DNA of 64,000 nucleotides from Minwuiaceae bacterium (GTDB lineage Bacteria; Pseudomonadota; Alphaproteobacteria; Minwuiales; Minwuiaceae), in NCBI GenBank assembly GCA_028278525.1, contig JANQEE010000039.1, positions 144,157 through 208,156 on the forward strand. The letters are read 5' to 3'. This document shows positions 34,470 through 43,552 of the stretch, piece after piece (position 1 is the stretch's first letter; every line of letters begins with the position of its first letter). A program made the translations under genes and the position numbers. The notes beneath the pieces were generated by a model, which had not been told where the DNA came from, made no database searches, and saw only the letters and a program-made list of their open reading frames with translations.

Positions 34470-35804
34470 ATGGCAACCACGACGGATATCGCGGTCATCG
34501 GCGCCGGGCCGGCCGGAACCGCCACGGCGATCGGATTGTCCCGCCTGGGATACCGCGTGACCGTGCTGTACAAGCCACGCGGATATCCGGCGGCGGAAGG
34601 ACTACCGGCGCGCGTCTGCGATGGCTTACGCGCCGCCGGCTGCGGGAACGCGCTCGCCGCAATCGGCGAACCCGCCCGCCGCAAAGCCACCTGGAACGGC
34701 AAGACGAACAGCGCGAACCAGGAATACCTGGTTGAGCGGGAGCACTTCGACAGCGCCCTGATCGACGACCTGAAACAAGCGGGCATTGACCCGATTCGCT
34801 GCCGCGTGGAAAAGATCGAAAATTCAGGCATTGCGGCCAAGACCGAAAACGGCGAAGCGCTTGTCGTGAATGCATCGTTCGTCGTCGACGCGCGCGGCCG
34901 CGCCGCGCCCGCCGGCAGACGCCGCCGCGTCATGGGCCCGCCGACAACGGCTTTGGTCCAGAAATGGAAGGAACCGCCCGGTCCACCGCGAACATCCGTC
35001 GCAAGTTTCCCCGACGGCTGGGCCTGGTTCGCCGCGCCCGGCGACGGAAAATCCTTCCTGCAGATCGCGCTCGACAGTCAGCCGGGCGCACTGCCGAAAC
35101 GCGCCGCCCTGCAGGAACATTTTCTCAATCACCTCGACGAAGTCCCCGGCGCGCGCGACTGGCTCGCCGATGCCCGCATCGACGGACCGGTAACCGCGCG
35201 CAACGCAACGGCGACCATGACCCGCGCACCGGTCGAAGCCGGCCTGCTTCGCGTCGGCGACGCGGCCCTCGCCGTCGATCCGTTGTCCGGCCACGGCATG
35301 TTCCAGGCTTTATCGACCGCTCTCGCCGCGCCGGCGGTCATCAACACGCTGCTCCAACGCCCGGGAGACGCGGCGCTCGCCGAACGGTTCTATCGCGACC
35401 GGGTCACCGACATGTTCTATCGCTTCGCCCGGATCGGCCGCGACTTCTATCGCCTGGAATCCCGCTGGCCGGACCGCGCGTTCTGGCGCGACCGGGCGGC
35501 GTGGCCGGACGACTACGCTTCCCATGCGGCAGCCAAGGCTGGCCAGGTGACGCTGGCCCGAAAACCCGTGATCGAAGACGGGTTCGTCGCCGAACGCGAC
35601 GTCGTCGTAACGCCGGACCATCCGCTCGGCGTCTGGCGAGTCGCCGGGATCGAACTGGCGCCGATCCTCCGCGACCTGCAACGGGAACATAAAAACGGCA
35701 ATGCGCTCGCCACTCGGATCGCCCTGAGTACCGGTGCGGACGCCGACGCCGTTCGCATGGTCATCAACTGGCTCGCCTTTCGGGGGGTGATTGCCACCCG
35801 TTGA
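34470..35804 (+). CDS. qhpG: QhpG: FAD-dependent monooxygenase for tryptophylquinone cofactor biogenesis
   Basis: 444 residues with a class A flavoprotein fold: AVIGAGPAGTATAIGLSRLG at the N-terminus, VDARGR in the middle and RVGDAALAVDPLSGHGMFQA for the second FAD contact. Its place immediately before the amine dehydrogenase structural genes identifies it as QhpG, which oxidises a tryptophan of the gamma subunit to start CTQ formation. It resembles tryptophan halogenases. In described clusters the gene is often downstream of the structural genes; here it comes first, with a 136-bp gap to qhpA. Confidence 0.88.
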   Translation: MATTTDIAVIGAGPAGTATAIGLSRLGYRVTVLYKPRGYPAAEGLPARVCDGLRAAGCGNALAAIGEPARRKATWNGKTNSANQEYLVEREHFDSALIDDLKQAGIDPIRCRVEKIENSGIAAKTENGEALVVNASFVVDARGRAAPAGRRRRVMGPPTTALVQKWKEPPGPPRTSVASFPDGWAWFAAPGDGKSFLQIALDSQPGALPKRAALQEHFLNHLDEVPGARDWLADARIDGPVTARNATATMTRAPVEAGLLRVGDAALAVDPLSGHGMFQALSTALAAPAVINTLLQRPGDAALAERFYRDRVTDMFYRFARIGRDFYRLESRWPDRAFWRDRAAWPDDYASHAAAKAGQVTLARKPVIEDGFVAERDVVVTPDHPLGVWRVAGIELAPILRDLQREHKNGNALATRIALSTGADADAVRMVINWLAFRGVIATR

Positions 35805-35940
35805 TTTTGGGGGCTTCCGCGACAGTCAAACATTCGTGTAGGCTTTCAGTTACGAAGTTACCTAGCGTCCTTTCGAACAAGCCGTCCAATAAACGGAACG
35901 AAAGCGGCGAGTTGTGAACGCACGAAATGGGGAGGTGGCC

Positions 35941-37521
35941 GTGCGCATCACCGTTCAGGTATTCCTTGCGACCGGATTGTTGAGCTTCGGCTTGATTGGA
36001 ACTGCCGTCGCCGCGGACGGCGAAGCGCTGCTCGCCGAGAATTGCGCTAGCTGTCACAGCGTTGAGGGCTCGAAACAGCTGACGCGGATCGACGCTCAAC
36101 GTAAGACGCCCGAAGGCTGGACGATGACGCTGTTCCGCATGGATGTGGTGCAGGGCGTCAAACTCTCCAACGCCGACCGTCGCACCCTGGTCAAGCATCT
36201 TTCCGACACACGCGGCATGGCGCCGTCGGAGACCGCCGACTTCCGCTATATCCTGGAGCGCACGCCCAACGTCGTCGAGAATACAACCAACGAAAACATC
36301 TCCGGCATGTGCACACGCTGCCATTCGCTGGCCCGGGCCGGCCTGCAGGCGCGGACGGAAGAGGAATGGCGCCTGCTTGCCCACCAGCATTTGGGCCAGT
36401 GGCCGACCACCGAGTACCAAGCCGGCGGCCGCGACCGCGAATGGTTCAAGCTGGCGGTCGAACTGGCGCCGACGCTGGCAAGGGAGTACCCGCTTGAGAC
36501 CGCCGCCTGGACGGAATGGGCGGCGCGCGAGAAGAAAAGCATGGCCGGTTCGTGGCGGATTGCGGGTTCCGTGCCGAACCGTGGCGTGTTCACCGGCCAC
36601 ATGCTGGTGGACGAAACGGGCACCGATACCTACTCCGTCGAAACCATGATCGACTATGCCGACGGGGCTAAGGAGATCGGCACCGGCGGCGCAATCGTCT
36701 ACACCGGCTTCGAATGGCGCGCACGCATCAACGTCGAAGGCGTGTCGATGAGCCAGGTGTTTGCCGCGTCGGAGGACGGCGACGCGATGGCCGGCCGGAT
36801 GTTCCGCACCACGGCTGACGAGCTCGGCTTCCATGTGACTGCCGTCCGCGAAACGGACGGTATTTCCGAAGTGCTGGCAGTGTCGCCGACGCACATCCGC
36901 GCCGGCTCCACCGCGGAGGTCACGGTTTCCGGCACCGGTCTTTCCGGGGACGTCAGCCTCGGCGAGGGCGTTGTAATCCAGACCGTACTGTCGGCGACGC
37001 CGACCCGCATAAAGGTCAAGGCGACCGCCACGGAGGACACGCCGGTAGGGCCGCGCGCGGTGAAAGTCGGCACCGCCGAAAACGAAGTGTCGATCACGGT
37101 CTACGAAAAAGCGGATTCGATCCGGATCGAACCGCCTTTCGCCATCGCCCGTGTCGGCGGCGGCTCCACGCCGCGGGTGCAGGCGACCTTCGAGGCCGTG
37201 GCCTACGCCAATGGCGCCGACGGCCAGCCCGGCACCGACGACGACATCCGTATCGGCGCGATGCCCGCGGTCTGGTCGGTCAAGGCGTTCGACGAGGTCG
37301 CGCAGGCGATGGAGGACGCGAAGTTCGCCGGCGTCATGGACGCCAGGTCGGGAATCTTCACCCCCGCGATGGCTGGGCCGAACCAGGCGCGCCCGTTCAG
37401 TACCAACAACGCGGGCAACCTGGCGGTCGTCGCCATTGTCAACGACGACGGACAAACACTGACGGGCGAAGGCCAGTTGGTCGTCACCGTACAACGCTGG
37501 AACGATCCCCCGATCCGGTAG
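35941..37521 (+). CDS. qhpA: Quinohemoprotein amine dehydrogenase alpha subunit
   Basis: 526 residues from GTG 35941, preceded by GGGGAGG; a GTG at 35914 would add nine residues before the signal peptide. The signal peptide (about 1-25) ends at TAVAA. Two c-type heme sites are present: CASCHS (C35, C38, H39) and CTRCHS (C124, C127, H128). C-terminal beta-sandwich domains follow (LAVSPTHIRAGSTAEVTVSG and later repeats). This is the diheme electron-transfer subunit of the periplasmic enzyme that oxidises primary amines. Next gene is qhpD, 13 bases on. Confidence 0.95.
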   Translation: MRITVQVFLATGLLSFGLIGTAVAADGEALLAENCASCHSVEGSKQLTRIDAQRKTPEGWTMTLFRMDVVQGVKLSNADRRTLVKHLSDTRGMAPSETADFRYILERTPNVVENTTNENISGMCTRCHSLARAGLQARTEEEWRLLAHQHLGQWPTTEYQAGGRDREWFKLAVELAPTLAREYPLETAAWTEWAAREKKSMAGSWRIAGSVPNRGVFTGHMLVDETGTDTYSVETMIDYADGAKEIGTGGAIVYTGFEWRARINVEGVSMSQVFAASEDGDAMAGRMFRTTADELGFHVTAVRETDGISEVLAVSPTHIRAGSTAEVTVSGTGLSGDVSLGEGVVIQTVLSATPTRIKVKATATEDTPVGPRAVKVGTAENEVSITVYEKADSIRIEPPFAIARVGGGSTPRVQATFEAVAYANGADGQPGTDDDIRIGAMPAVWSVKAFDEVAQAMEDAKFAGVMDARSGIFTPAMAGPNQARPFSTNNAGNLAVVAIVNDDGQTLTGEGQLVVTVQRWNDPPIR

Positions 37522-37534
37522 TAGGAGAGCGGAG

Positions 37535-38971
37535 TTGGGCGAACTCAGGCTGATCGAACGGAACGTCCACGAAGTGGCGGTCGACGACCGGCGGATGCTG
37601 TTCCACGTGCCGACGACCAGCCTGTTCGAACTGGACGGTCTGAGCGGCGCGGTGCTGGACCTGTTCCGCGACGCTGGACCGGTATCGGCGTCGGATGTCC
37701 GCCGGTGTTTCGACGGCCGGTTCCCGCCGCAAGATATTGTCGACGCGATCCAGGACCTGATCGACCTGGACATCGTCAACGACGGCCGGCCGCTGAAACC
37801 GGAACAGCCGCCGATTAAGATCCAGAACTTCCCGCTGACCACCATCGTGCTGAACGTCAATACCGGCTGCAATCTGAGCTGTAGCTATTGCTACAAGGAA
37901 GATCTGGCGACGCCGGCCGAGGGCGACCGCATGGCGTTCGAGACGGCGAAGAACTCGATCGAACTGCTGTTGTCTGAATCGCCGGACCGCGACCGCTACA
38001 ACATCGTCTTCTTCGGTGGCGAGCCGCTCAGCAACATGGCGCTGATCCGCGATGTCGTGGCCCACGCGGAAGAGTTGTTCCCGGCGCGCGGCAAGCAGGT
38101 CGACTTCACCCTGACCACCAATGCCACCCTGCTGACTGAAGAACTCGTCGACTATTTCGACGCCCACCGTTTCGGCCTCACCGTCAGCATGGATGGACCG
38201 AAGGCGCTGCACGACAGGAACCGCAAGACCGTCGGCGGCAAGGGCAGCTACGACGTCGTCGCCGCCAAGGCGCGCATGCTGCTGAACCGCTACCGCTCCC
38301 GCCCGGTCGGCGCCCGCGTCACGCTCACCGCCGGGGTCACCGACGTGGTCCGGATCTGGGACCACCTGTTCAACGACATCGGTTTCCACGAGGTCGGTTT
38401 CTCGCCGGTCACCGCCGGCGACATCGAACTGTTCAACCTGAACGGCGCGGAACTCGCGGAGGTGTTCGACGGCATGAAGCGGCTCGGCCGCCTCTACCAG
38501 GACGCCGCGCTGGAGAACCGCAACATCGGCTTCTCCAACATGCACCAGTTGATGACCGACCTGCACGAGGGCTCGTCCAAGGCGCTGCCCTGCGGCGCCG
38601 GCGTCGGCATGCTGGCGGTCGACAAGGACGGCGGCCTAAACCTCTGCCACCGCTTTACCGGTTCCGAACTGGATACCTTCGGCACCGTCGAGGACGGCAT
38701 CGATCGTACCAACCTGTCCCGGTTCATCGAAGACCGCGCCGACCGCACCCACGTGGATTGCGGGACCTGCCGCATCCGCAATCTCTGCTCGGGCGGCTGC
38801 TATCACGAATCCTACGCGCGCTATTCGGACCCGATGCACCCGACCTATCACTATTGCGACCTGATGCGCGACTGGGTCGATTTCGGCGTCGGCGTCTATA
38901 GCCGGATCATGGCACACAACCCGGCATTCTTTGAGACCTACGTGACGCCACGGAGGGCGAACGGAAAATGA
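37535..38971 (+). CDS. qhpD: QhpD: radical SAM peptide maturase forming thioether cross-links
   Basis: 478 residues from a TTG with AGGAG eight bases before. Radical SAM cluster motif CNLSCSYC (C112, C116, C119) is followed by FFGGEPLSN and [11 protein letters not shown]. The C-terminal SPASM-type cysteines are in [20 protein letters not shown] and HYCDLMRDW, binding extra Fe-S clusters. QhpD makes three Cys-to-Asp/Glu thioether bonds in the gamma-subunit precursor. The N-terminal region (about 1-95) looks like a peptide-recognition element. It overlaps the gamma-subunit gene by four bases. Confidence 0.96.
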   Translation: MGELRLIERNVHEVAVDDRRMLFHVPTTSLFELDGLSGAVLDLFRDAGPVSASDVRRCFDGRFPPQDIVDAIQDLIDLDIVNDGRPLKPEQPPIKIQNFPLTTIVLNVNTGCNLSCSYCYKEDLATPAEGDRMAFETAKNSIELLLSESPDRDRYNIVFFGGEPLSNMALIRDVVAHAEELFPARGKQVDFTLTTNATLLTEELVDYFDAHRFGLTVSMDGPKALHDRNRKTVGGKGSYDVVAAKARMLLNRYRSRPVGARVTLTAGVTDVVRIWDHLFNDIGFHEVGFSPVTAGDIELFNLNGAELAEVFDGMKRLGRLYQDAALENRNIGFSNMHQLMTDLHEGSSKALPCGAGVGMLAVDKDGGLNLCHRFTGSELDTFGTVEDGIDRTNLSRFIEDRADRTHVDCGTCRIRNLCSGGCYHESYARYSDPMHPTYHYCDLMRDWVDFGVGVYSRIMAHNPAFFETYVTPRRANGK

Positions 38972-39303
38972 AGCATCTCAAGCCGATCAACAGGAAAGCG
39001 GAAATCGTCGAACGCGCCGTCGAAGGTGGCCAGGTCGAAGAGGTCGTCGCCATGCAGACGATTGTCGCCGGCTGCTCGGCGACGCTGGACCCGGGCTGGG
39101 AGGTCGACCCGTTCGGCGGCGTCGCGGCGCTCTGCCAGCCGATGGAAGCGGACCTCTACGGCTGCTCCGATCCCTGCTGGTGGCCGGCCCAGGTGCCGGA
39201 CACCATGAACACTTACCCGGACTGGAACGCCAAGGCCGAGTCGGCGCCGCGCGACTGGCGGCTGCTCGACACCGTATTCCCAAAGGACGACGGCACCGTC
39301 TGA
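38968..39303 (+). CDS. qhpC: QhpC: quinohemoprotein amine dehydrogenase gamma subunit precursor
   Basis: 111 residues. A leader of about 28-29 residues ([20 protein letters not shown] and a few more) precedes the mature chain. Using the known mature numbering with an offset of 29, all reactive positions are present: C36-E45, C56-D62 and C70-D78 for the three thioether bonds and C66-W72 for the cysteine tryptophylquinone (CTQ). The offset is constant for all eight residues, which is strong evidence for a functional substrate. The leader lacks a Sec signal, matching export by QhpF. It is the cofactor-bearing catalytic subunit. Confidence 0.97.
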   Translation: MKHLKPINRKAEIVERAVEGGQVEEVVAMQTIVAGCSATLDPGWEVDPFGGVAALCQPMEADLYGCSDPCWWPAQVPDTMNTYPDWNAKAESAPRDWRLLDTVFPKDDGTV

Positions 39304-39341
39304 CCGCCGGACTGAACGACCCAATTCATAAGGGGGAAGCC

Positions 39342-40439
39342 GTGAAGAAACTCCTCGCAACCCTTCAGGCCACCGCAATCGGCGCCGGCTTGGCGCTCGG
39401 CGGCGCGGCCACCGTAACGGCCAAGGACTACATGGTCACGGCAAGCCGCCCCAACAATCTCTACCTGATCGACCTGGAAGCCCGGAAAGTCGTCAACAAT
39501 TGCGAGATCCCCGGCGTGTTCAGCCCGGCGGTGATCGTCATGTCGCCCGACAACACCATCGCCTACATCCTCAACGACCGCTGGGAGAACGTCTACGGCA
39601 TCGCCGTGGATAGCTGCGAGGTGGTGTTCAGTGCCATCCAGTCAACCGAGACGGTCCGGGTCAAGACCATCGCATCCATGGCAATTAGCCCGGACGGCAA
39701 AGAGCTCTACACAATCCAGGCGCCGGTCAAGCTGCTGCGCGACCGCATGGAAGTAATGGACACGAAGTTCGTCGTGTTCGATACGTCCGCCGGACAGAAT
39801 GCGCAGCCCGTACGCAGCTATCCAGCGCCACGCCGGGTTTCGGTCATGTCCAGCGGCAAAGACGGTACGGTCTACATGGCCGGCCACGACATCATGGCCA
39901 TGAACCCGAAGACTGGCGACATAGAGGTCGCCATCGCCAACGCCAACTGGGACCGGCCCACTTACGGCGCGCCGGACGTGCTCGCCTTCTGGCCGATCGG
40001 CACCGTCTCTCGCGAGTTCCTTTTGATGTACACCGCCCCGAAATTCACCGACGCCTCGCAGCAGGAACTGGCCGATTTCGTCTGGGGCTATTCGCGCGTT
40101 GACCTCGACACCGGCGAGACGGCAATCGACGACTTCGCCTCGGTCGAAGTGTTGATGTTCTCCGCGGTGACGCACCCTAAAAACAAGGACCTGCTGTACG
40201 GCGTCTATTCACAGCTTTCCAAGCACGACCTGAAGAACGATAAGCTGATCAAACGCATCGATCTGGATCACACCTACTACTGCATCAACATCGCGACCGA
40301 CGGCAGCGAGATCTATGTCGGCGGCACCAATGCCGATATCGCGGTCTACGATTCCGAAACGCTGGATCGGATCGCCACCATCGACATCCCCGGCGGCGGC
40401 GATATGGGCACCGCGACGATCCAGGTCTTCAGCCGTTAG
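39342..40439 (+). CDS. qhpB: Quinohemoprotein amine dehydrogenase beta subunit
   Basis: 365 residues from GTG 39342, with AGGGGGAAG directly upstream. The signal peptide KKLLATLQATAIGAGLALGG is followed by a seven-bladed beta-propeller pattern: YLIDLEARKVVNNCEIPG, IVMSPDNTIAYILNDRW, MAISPDGKELYTI and IATDGSEIYVGGTNADIAVY. The beta subunit cradles the gamma subunit and contributes to the active site. The frame is open to 39180, overlapping qhpC, but homology begins at the GTG. Confidence 0.95.
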   Translation: MKKLLATLQATAIGAGLALGGAATVTAKDYMVTASRPNNLYLIDLEARKVVNNCEIPGVFSPAVIVMSPDNTIAYILNDRWENVYGIAVDSCEVVFSAIQSTETVRVKTIASMAISPDGKELYTIQAPVKLLRDRMEVMDTKFVVFDTSAGQNAQPVRSYPAPRRVSVMSSGKDGTVYMAGHDIMAMNPKTGDIEVAIANANWDRPTYGAPDVLAFWPIGTVSREFLLMYTAPKFTDASQQELADFVWGYSRVDLDTGETAIDDFASVEVLMFSAVTHPKNKDLLYGVYSQLSKHDLKNDKLIKRIDLDHTYYCINIATDGSEIYVGGTNADIAVYDSETLDRIATIDIPGGGDMGTATIQVFSR

Positions 40440-40445
40440 CCGTTT

Positions 40446-40461
40446 CGGGCCTCACGGCCCG
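40446..40461 (+). terminator. Hairpin between qhpB and qhpF
   Basis: CGGGCC-TCAC-GGCCCG forms a perfect six-base stem in the 30-base gap between the structural genes and qhpF. No T-run follows. It may protect the upstream transcript end or lower transcription of the maturation genes. Confidence 0.4.
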
Positions 40462-40469
40462 ATGATCCC

Positions 40470-42161
40470 ATGAGCCTTGCCGCCGGTGAAGCTGACGCCT
40501 TCCGGTGGTTGTTCGGCTTCGTCAAACCGCACGGTTCGCGCCTCACCGCCGTGCTCGGTCTGTCGGCAACCGCCAGCGGCCTGGTCCTGCTGCAGCCCTA
40601 CCTGACCAAGCTCATCATCGACGACGGCCTGCTGGCCAAGGACGTCTCGGCCCTGGTGTTCTACGCGCTGCTGCTGCTCGGCGCCGGCTTCCTCGGCACA
40701 GCGATATCCGGCCTCAACCGCCTGACCCACACCAAGCTCTCCGGTCTGGTGCTGTTCGCCTTGCGCGAAGCTGTCTACCGTCACGTCCAGACCCTGTCGC
40801 CCGCCTTCCTCGGCAAAATGCGGACCGGCGACGTGTTGTCTCGGATCGACGGCGACGTGGCTGAACTGCAGCGCTTCTCCGTCGACGGCCTGCTCGCCTT
40901 TGTCAACGGCGTGCTGGCGCTCTGTGGTGCGGTCGCCCTGATGTTGTGGCTGAGCTGGCAGCTATCTCTCCTTGCGGTGCTCCTGCTACCGGCGGAATTC
41001 CTGTTCCTGCGCTTCATTCGCCCGCTCGTGGCGGACCGGACCCGGGCGTTGCGGGAGCGGTCGGCGGACCTCTCCTCCTTCCTTGTCGAGACGCTGGGCG
41101 CCATGAAGTTCATCCAATCCGTCGGCGCGGAAACGCGGGAGGCGCGACGTCTCGGCGCGCTCGGCCACGCCTTCGTCGCCGACCTGATGCGGCTGCAGGT
41201 GGTCGAGTTCTTCGCCGCCGCGGTGCCCGGCATGCTGACCTCGGCCAGCCGCGCCGTGGTTTTCCTTGTCGGCGGCTACTGGTTTATCCAGGGCCAGATG
41301 CCGCTCGGCTCCGTCATCGCCTTCTCCACCTATCTTGGCATGGCCGTCGGTCCGGTGCAGACCCTGCTCGGCCTCTATGTCGGCTTACAGCGCATGCGGG
41401 TCAGCCTGACCCGGGTCAAGGTCCTGACCGAAGCCGCGCCCGACATCGATCTGCCCGACCAGGCCCGGGCCTTGCCGGCCGACGGCCGTGGCGAGATCCG
41501 GATCGAAGGCGTCAGTTTCCATTACCCCGGCGACGAAGAGCGGGTCTTGAACGATGTCGACATCGTGCTCCCCGGCGGCGCGAAAATCGGTGTCGGCGGC
41601 GCCTCCGGCGCCGGCAAAACCACGCTGATCGACCTGTTGCAGCGACATTACGACCCCACCGCCGGCCGCATCACCCTGGACGGCCTGGACCTTCGCGACA
41701 TTGACCTTACCGACCTTCGCCGCCGCGTCGCCGTGGTCGCCCAGGACGTGGTGCTGTTCCGCGGCACCATCGCGGACAACATCCGCTACGCCCATCCCGA
41801 CGCCACGGACGCCGAGCTTCGAGACGCCGCCGAACGCGCCCAGATCGCCGGCTTCATCGAAACGCAGCCGCAGAGCTACGACACCCCGATCGGCGAGCGT
41901 GGCGCCCGCCTGTCCGGCGGCCAGCGACAGCGCCTCGCCATCGCCCGCGCCCTGCTGCAAAGGCCGCTGGTTCTGATCCTGGACGAGGCGACCTCCGCCG
42001 TCGACCGCCCCGCGGAAGCACTGCTGATGGATGAGATCGACCATTTGTTCGGCGGCTGTACCCGTATCGTCATCAGTCACCGCGAAGACCTCATCGCGAA
42101 CAGCGAGATCCTCGTTCGTGTCGACGCCGGGCGCATGACCGTCGAGAAGCTACTGAAATGA
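40470..42161 (+). CDS. qhpF: QhpF: ABC exporter of the gamma subunit
   Basis: 563 residues: a six-helix transmembrane domain (about 15-300) and an ATPase domain with GGASGAGKTTLIDLL, signature LSGGQRQRLAIARALL and Walker B LVLILDEATSAVD. It lacks a peptidase C39 domain; the separate QhpE removes the leader. In known systems QhpF moves the matured gamma subunit to the periplasm. Four-base overlap with qhpE. Confidence 0.93.
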   Translation: MSLAAGEADAFRWLFGFVKPHGSRLTAVLGLSATASGLVLLQPYLTKLIIDDGLLAKDVSALVFYALLLLGAGFLGTAISGLNRLTHTKLSGLVLFALREAVYRHVQTLSPAFLGKMRTGDVLSRIDGDVAELQRFSVDGLLAFVNGVLALCGAVALMLWLSWQLSLLAVLLLPAEFLFLRFIRPLVADRTRALRERSADLSSFLVETLGAMKFIQSVGAETREARRLGALGHAFVADLMRLQVVEFFAAAVPGMLTSASRAVVFLVGGYWFIQGQMPLGSVIAFSTYLGMAVGPVQTLLGLYVGLQRMRVSLTRVKVLTEAAPDIDLPDQARALPADGRGEIRIEGVSFHYPGDEERVLNDVDIVLPGGAKIGVGGASGAGKTTLIDLLQRHYDPTAGRITLDGLDLRDIDLTDLRRRVAVVAQDVVLFRGTIADNIRYAHPDATDAELRDAAERAQIAGFIETQPQSYDTPIGERGARLSGGQRQRLAIARALLQRPLVLILDEATSAVDRPAEALLMDEIDHLFGGCTRIVISHREDLIANSEILVRVDAGRMTVEKLLK

Positions 42162-42829
42162 ATGTCGGGCTGCTGGATAGCGGCATCGGGCCCGGCTTCG
42201 AACACCGGATAGAGGCGGCGCGGACGTTCCGGCTTGCAGCGGATGGCGCCGTCGTGGACGGCCCGGCCACGTCGGCCTTCCATGCCCACGGCACCGCTAT
42301 TGCCACCGTCGTGGCGGAACGCGCGCCCGCCGCCCGCCTGCTGATCGCCCAGATCTTCAACGACCGGCTGGTGACGACGGCCGCCCAGGCCGCCGCCGGC
42401 CTCGACTGGCTGGTTGGCCGGCAGGCCCGTATCGTCAATATGAGCTTCGGGCTGAGCGAGGATCGGTCCGTGCTCAGAACCGCTTGCGAGGCGGCGTGCG
42501 CGGCCGGCACGATCCTGTTGGCGGCGTCGCCGGCCCGGGGAGCGCCGGTCTATCCGGCTTCCTATTCCGGCGTACTGCGCATCACGGGCGACGCCCGCTG
42601 CGCGCCGGACGAATTCTCCACCCTTGCGTCGGACCAGGCGGATTTCGGCGCCTGCGTCCGCGGTCCGGACGGCGCTCTGGCCGGCGCCAGCATCGCGGTC
42701 GCCTACGCAACCGCCGCTATCGCCGTTTTCCTGGCAAAAAACGGCCCGTCATCGCACCAGGCCGTCAGAGATCACTTAACGGAAATCGCCGTCTACCAGG
42801 GGCCGGAGCGGCGCACCCAGGATAGATAG
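42158..42829 (+). CDS. qhpE: QhpE: subtilisin-like leader protease
   Basis: 223 residues, short for the subtilase family and lacking a signal or propeptide. The catalytic triad is visible: D7 in GLLDSG, H44 in HAHGTAIA, S178 in GASIAVAYA. The oxyanion region is ASPARG, where the usual asparagine (SGN) is replaced, as noted in minimal QhpE-type enzymes. It should remove the QhpC leader after cross-linking in the cytoplasm. It is the last clear gene of the operon. Confidence 0.93.
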   Translation: MNVGLLDSGIGPGFEHRIEAARTFRLAADGAVVDGPATSAFHAHGTAIATVVAERAPAARLLIAQIFNDRLVTTAAQAAAGLDWLVGRQARIVNMSFGLSEDRSVLRTACEAACAAGTILLAASPARGAPVYPASYSGVLRITGDARCAPDEFSTLASDQADFGACVRGPDGALAGASIAVAYATAAIAVFLAKNGPSSHQAVRDHLTEIAVYQGPERRTQDR

Positions 42830-42831
42830 GG

Positions 42832-43089
42832 TCAGCGGACTTTGCCGTGCCGGGTGGTCAGGCCCTTCTTTTCCAGCCGCCCGACTTCGCCGGGCAAAAG
42901 CTCGAAATTCGTCTGCTCAGCCGGAAAGAAGACGTGCTCGCTTTCGACATTCTCGCCAAGCGTCGCCATCCCGTGGCCGCCGGGCAGGTCGACGATAGAG
43001 CCGGATTTGGTCACGGCCTTGCATTGCTCGAAATAGTAATTCCAGCGCTCGACCTGTGTGGCGTTATCGCCGCCGTTGCCCTTACTCAT
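42832..43089 (-). CDS. Small hypothetical protein (85 residues)
   Basis: The sequence begins MSKGNGGDNATQVERWNYYF and contains CKAVTKSGSIVDLPGGHGMA and EHVFFPAEQTNFELLPGEVG. It is probably a soluble beta protein with no signal. It ends two bases past the qhpE stop, convergent. Its start overlaps the stop of a possible upstream ORF. Composition looks coding. No family recognised; a role in the amine system is not supported by more than position. Confidence 0.6.
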   Translation of the reverse strand: MSKGNGGDNATQVERWNYYFEQCKAVTKSGSIVDLPGGHGMATLGENVESEHVFFPAEQTNFELLPGEVGRLEKKGLTTRHGKVR

Positions 43090-43289
43090 GCGTGAAGCCG
43101 ACCGCTCTGTTCCGACGCTGCATTGCTACTCGGCACAACCAACACTATCCCAAGACAGCGCCCGATTCCGACGCCAATCGCGCCTGCCAGGACGGACGCC
43201 AATGTGGATCTATGTGCGCTTCTTACGCCAATCAAGGAACCGTTTCCAATCAACACGGTAACTCCTCGCCAAGGCTTCCGGCCGGCCAT
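43086..43289 (-). CDS. Possible small membrane peptide (67 residues)
   Basis: From ATG 43289 the frame reads MAGRKPWRGVTVLIGNGSL and later a glycine-rich hydrophobic helix TLASVLAGAIGVGIGRCLGI. The stop overlaps the start of the 85-residue gene by four bases (ATGA), as in coupled genes. No family is recognised and the ribosome site is weak, so this is tentative. Confidence 0.35.
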   Translation of the reverse strand: MAGRKPWRGVTVLIGNGSLIGVRSAHRSTLASVLAGAIGVGIGRCLGIVLVVPSSNAASEQSGRLHA

Positions 43290-43552
43290 CGACTTGTTAC
43301 GCCATCCTGGATAACCCAGCAAAATCAGGGCCAGCAGCGCTAGATACTCTGTAAATCAATAACTTACGGATTATCAAGCAAATCCGAACGGCGTGGGTTG
43401 TAAAAATTCCTGACAGATGAGCCCACGACACCGCCTGCCGGTAGACGGCCGTCGGATCTATTAACCGGCAATTATCTAAAATTAACTCTTTCGCGCTACC
43501 CGTAGACGCCAATCGAGTGCCGGTCGCAGGGTCCGGGTTAGCGGGGTTAGGG
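43290..43552. other. Intergenic region upstream of the S8 protease
   Basis: About 260 bp without a gene, relatively AT-rich at 43350-43400 and 43455-43490. Likely promoters for the protease lipoprotein (plus) and the small minus-strand genes. No clear binding site identified. Confidence 0.4.

Noticed and set aside
35764..37872. 702-codon open frame antisense to qhpA
   Set aside because: It mirrors a well-supported gene with signal peptide and two heme motifs. Long antisense frames are common in GC-rich DNA and this one shows no domain.
43086..43322. Long start at TTG 43322 for the small membrane frame
   Set aside because: No ribosome site there; ATG 43289 is the more likely start if the frame is real.
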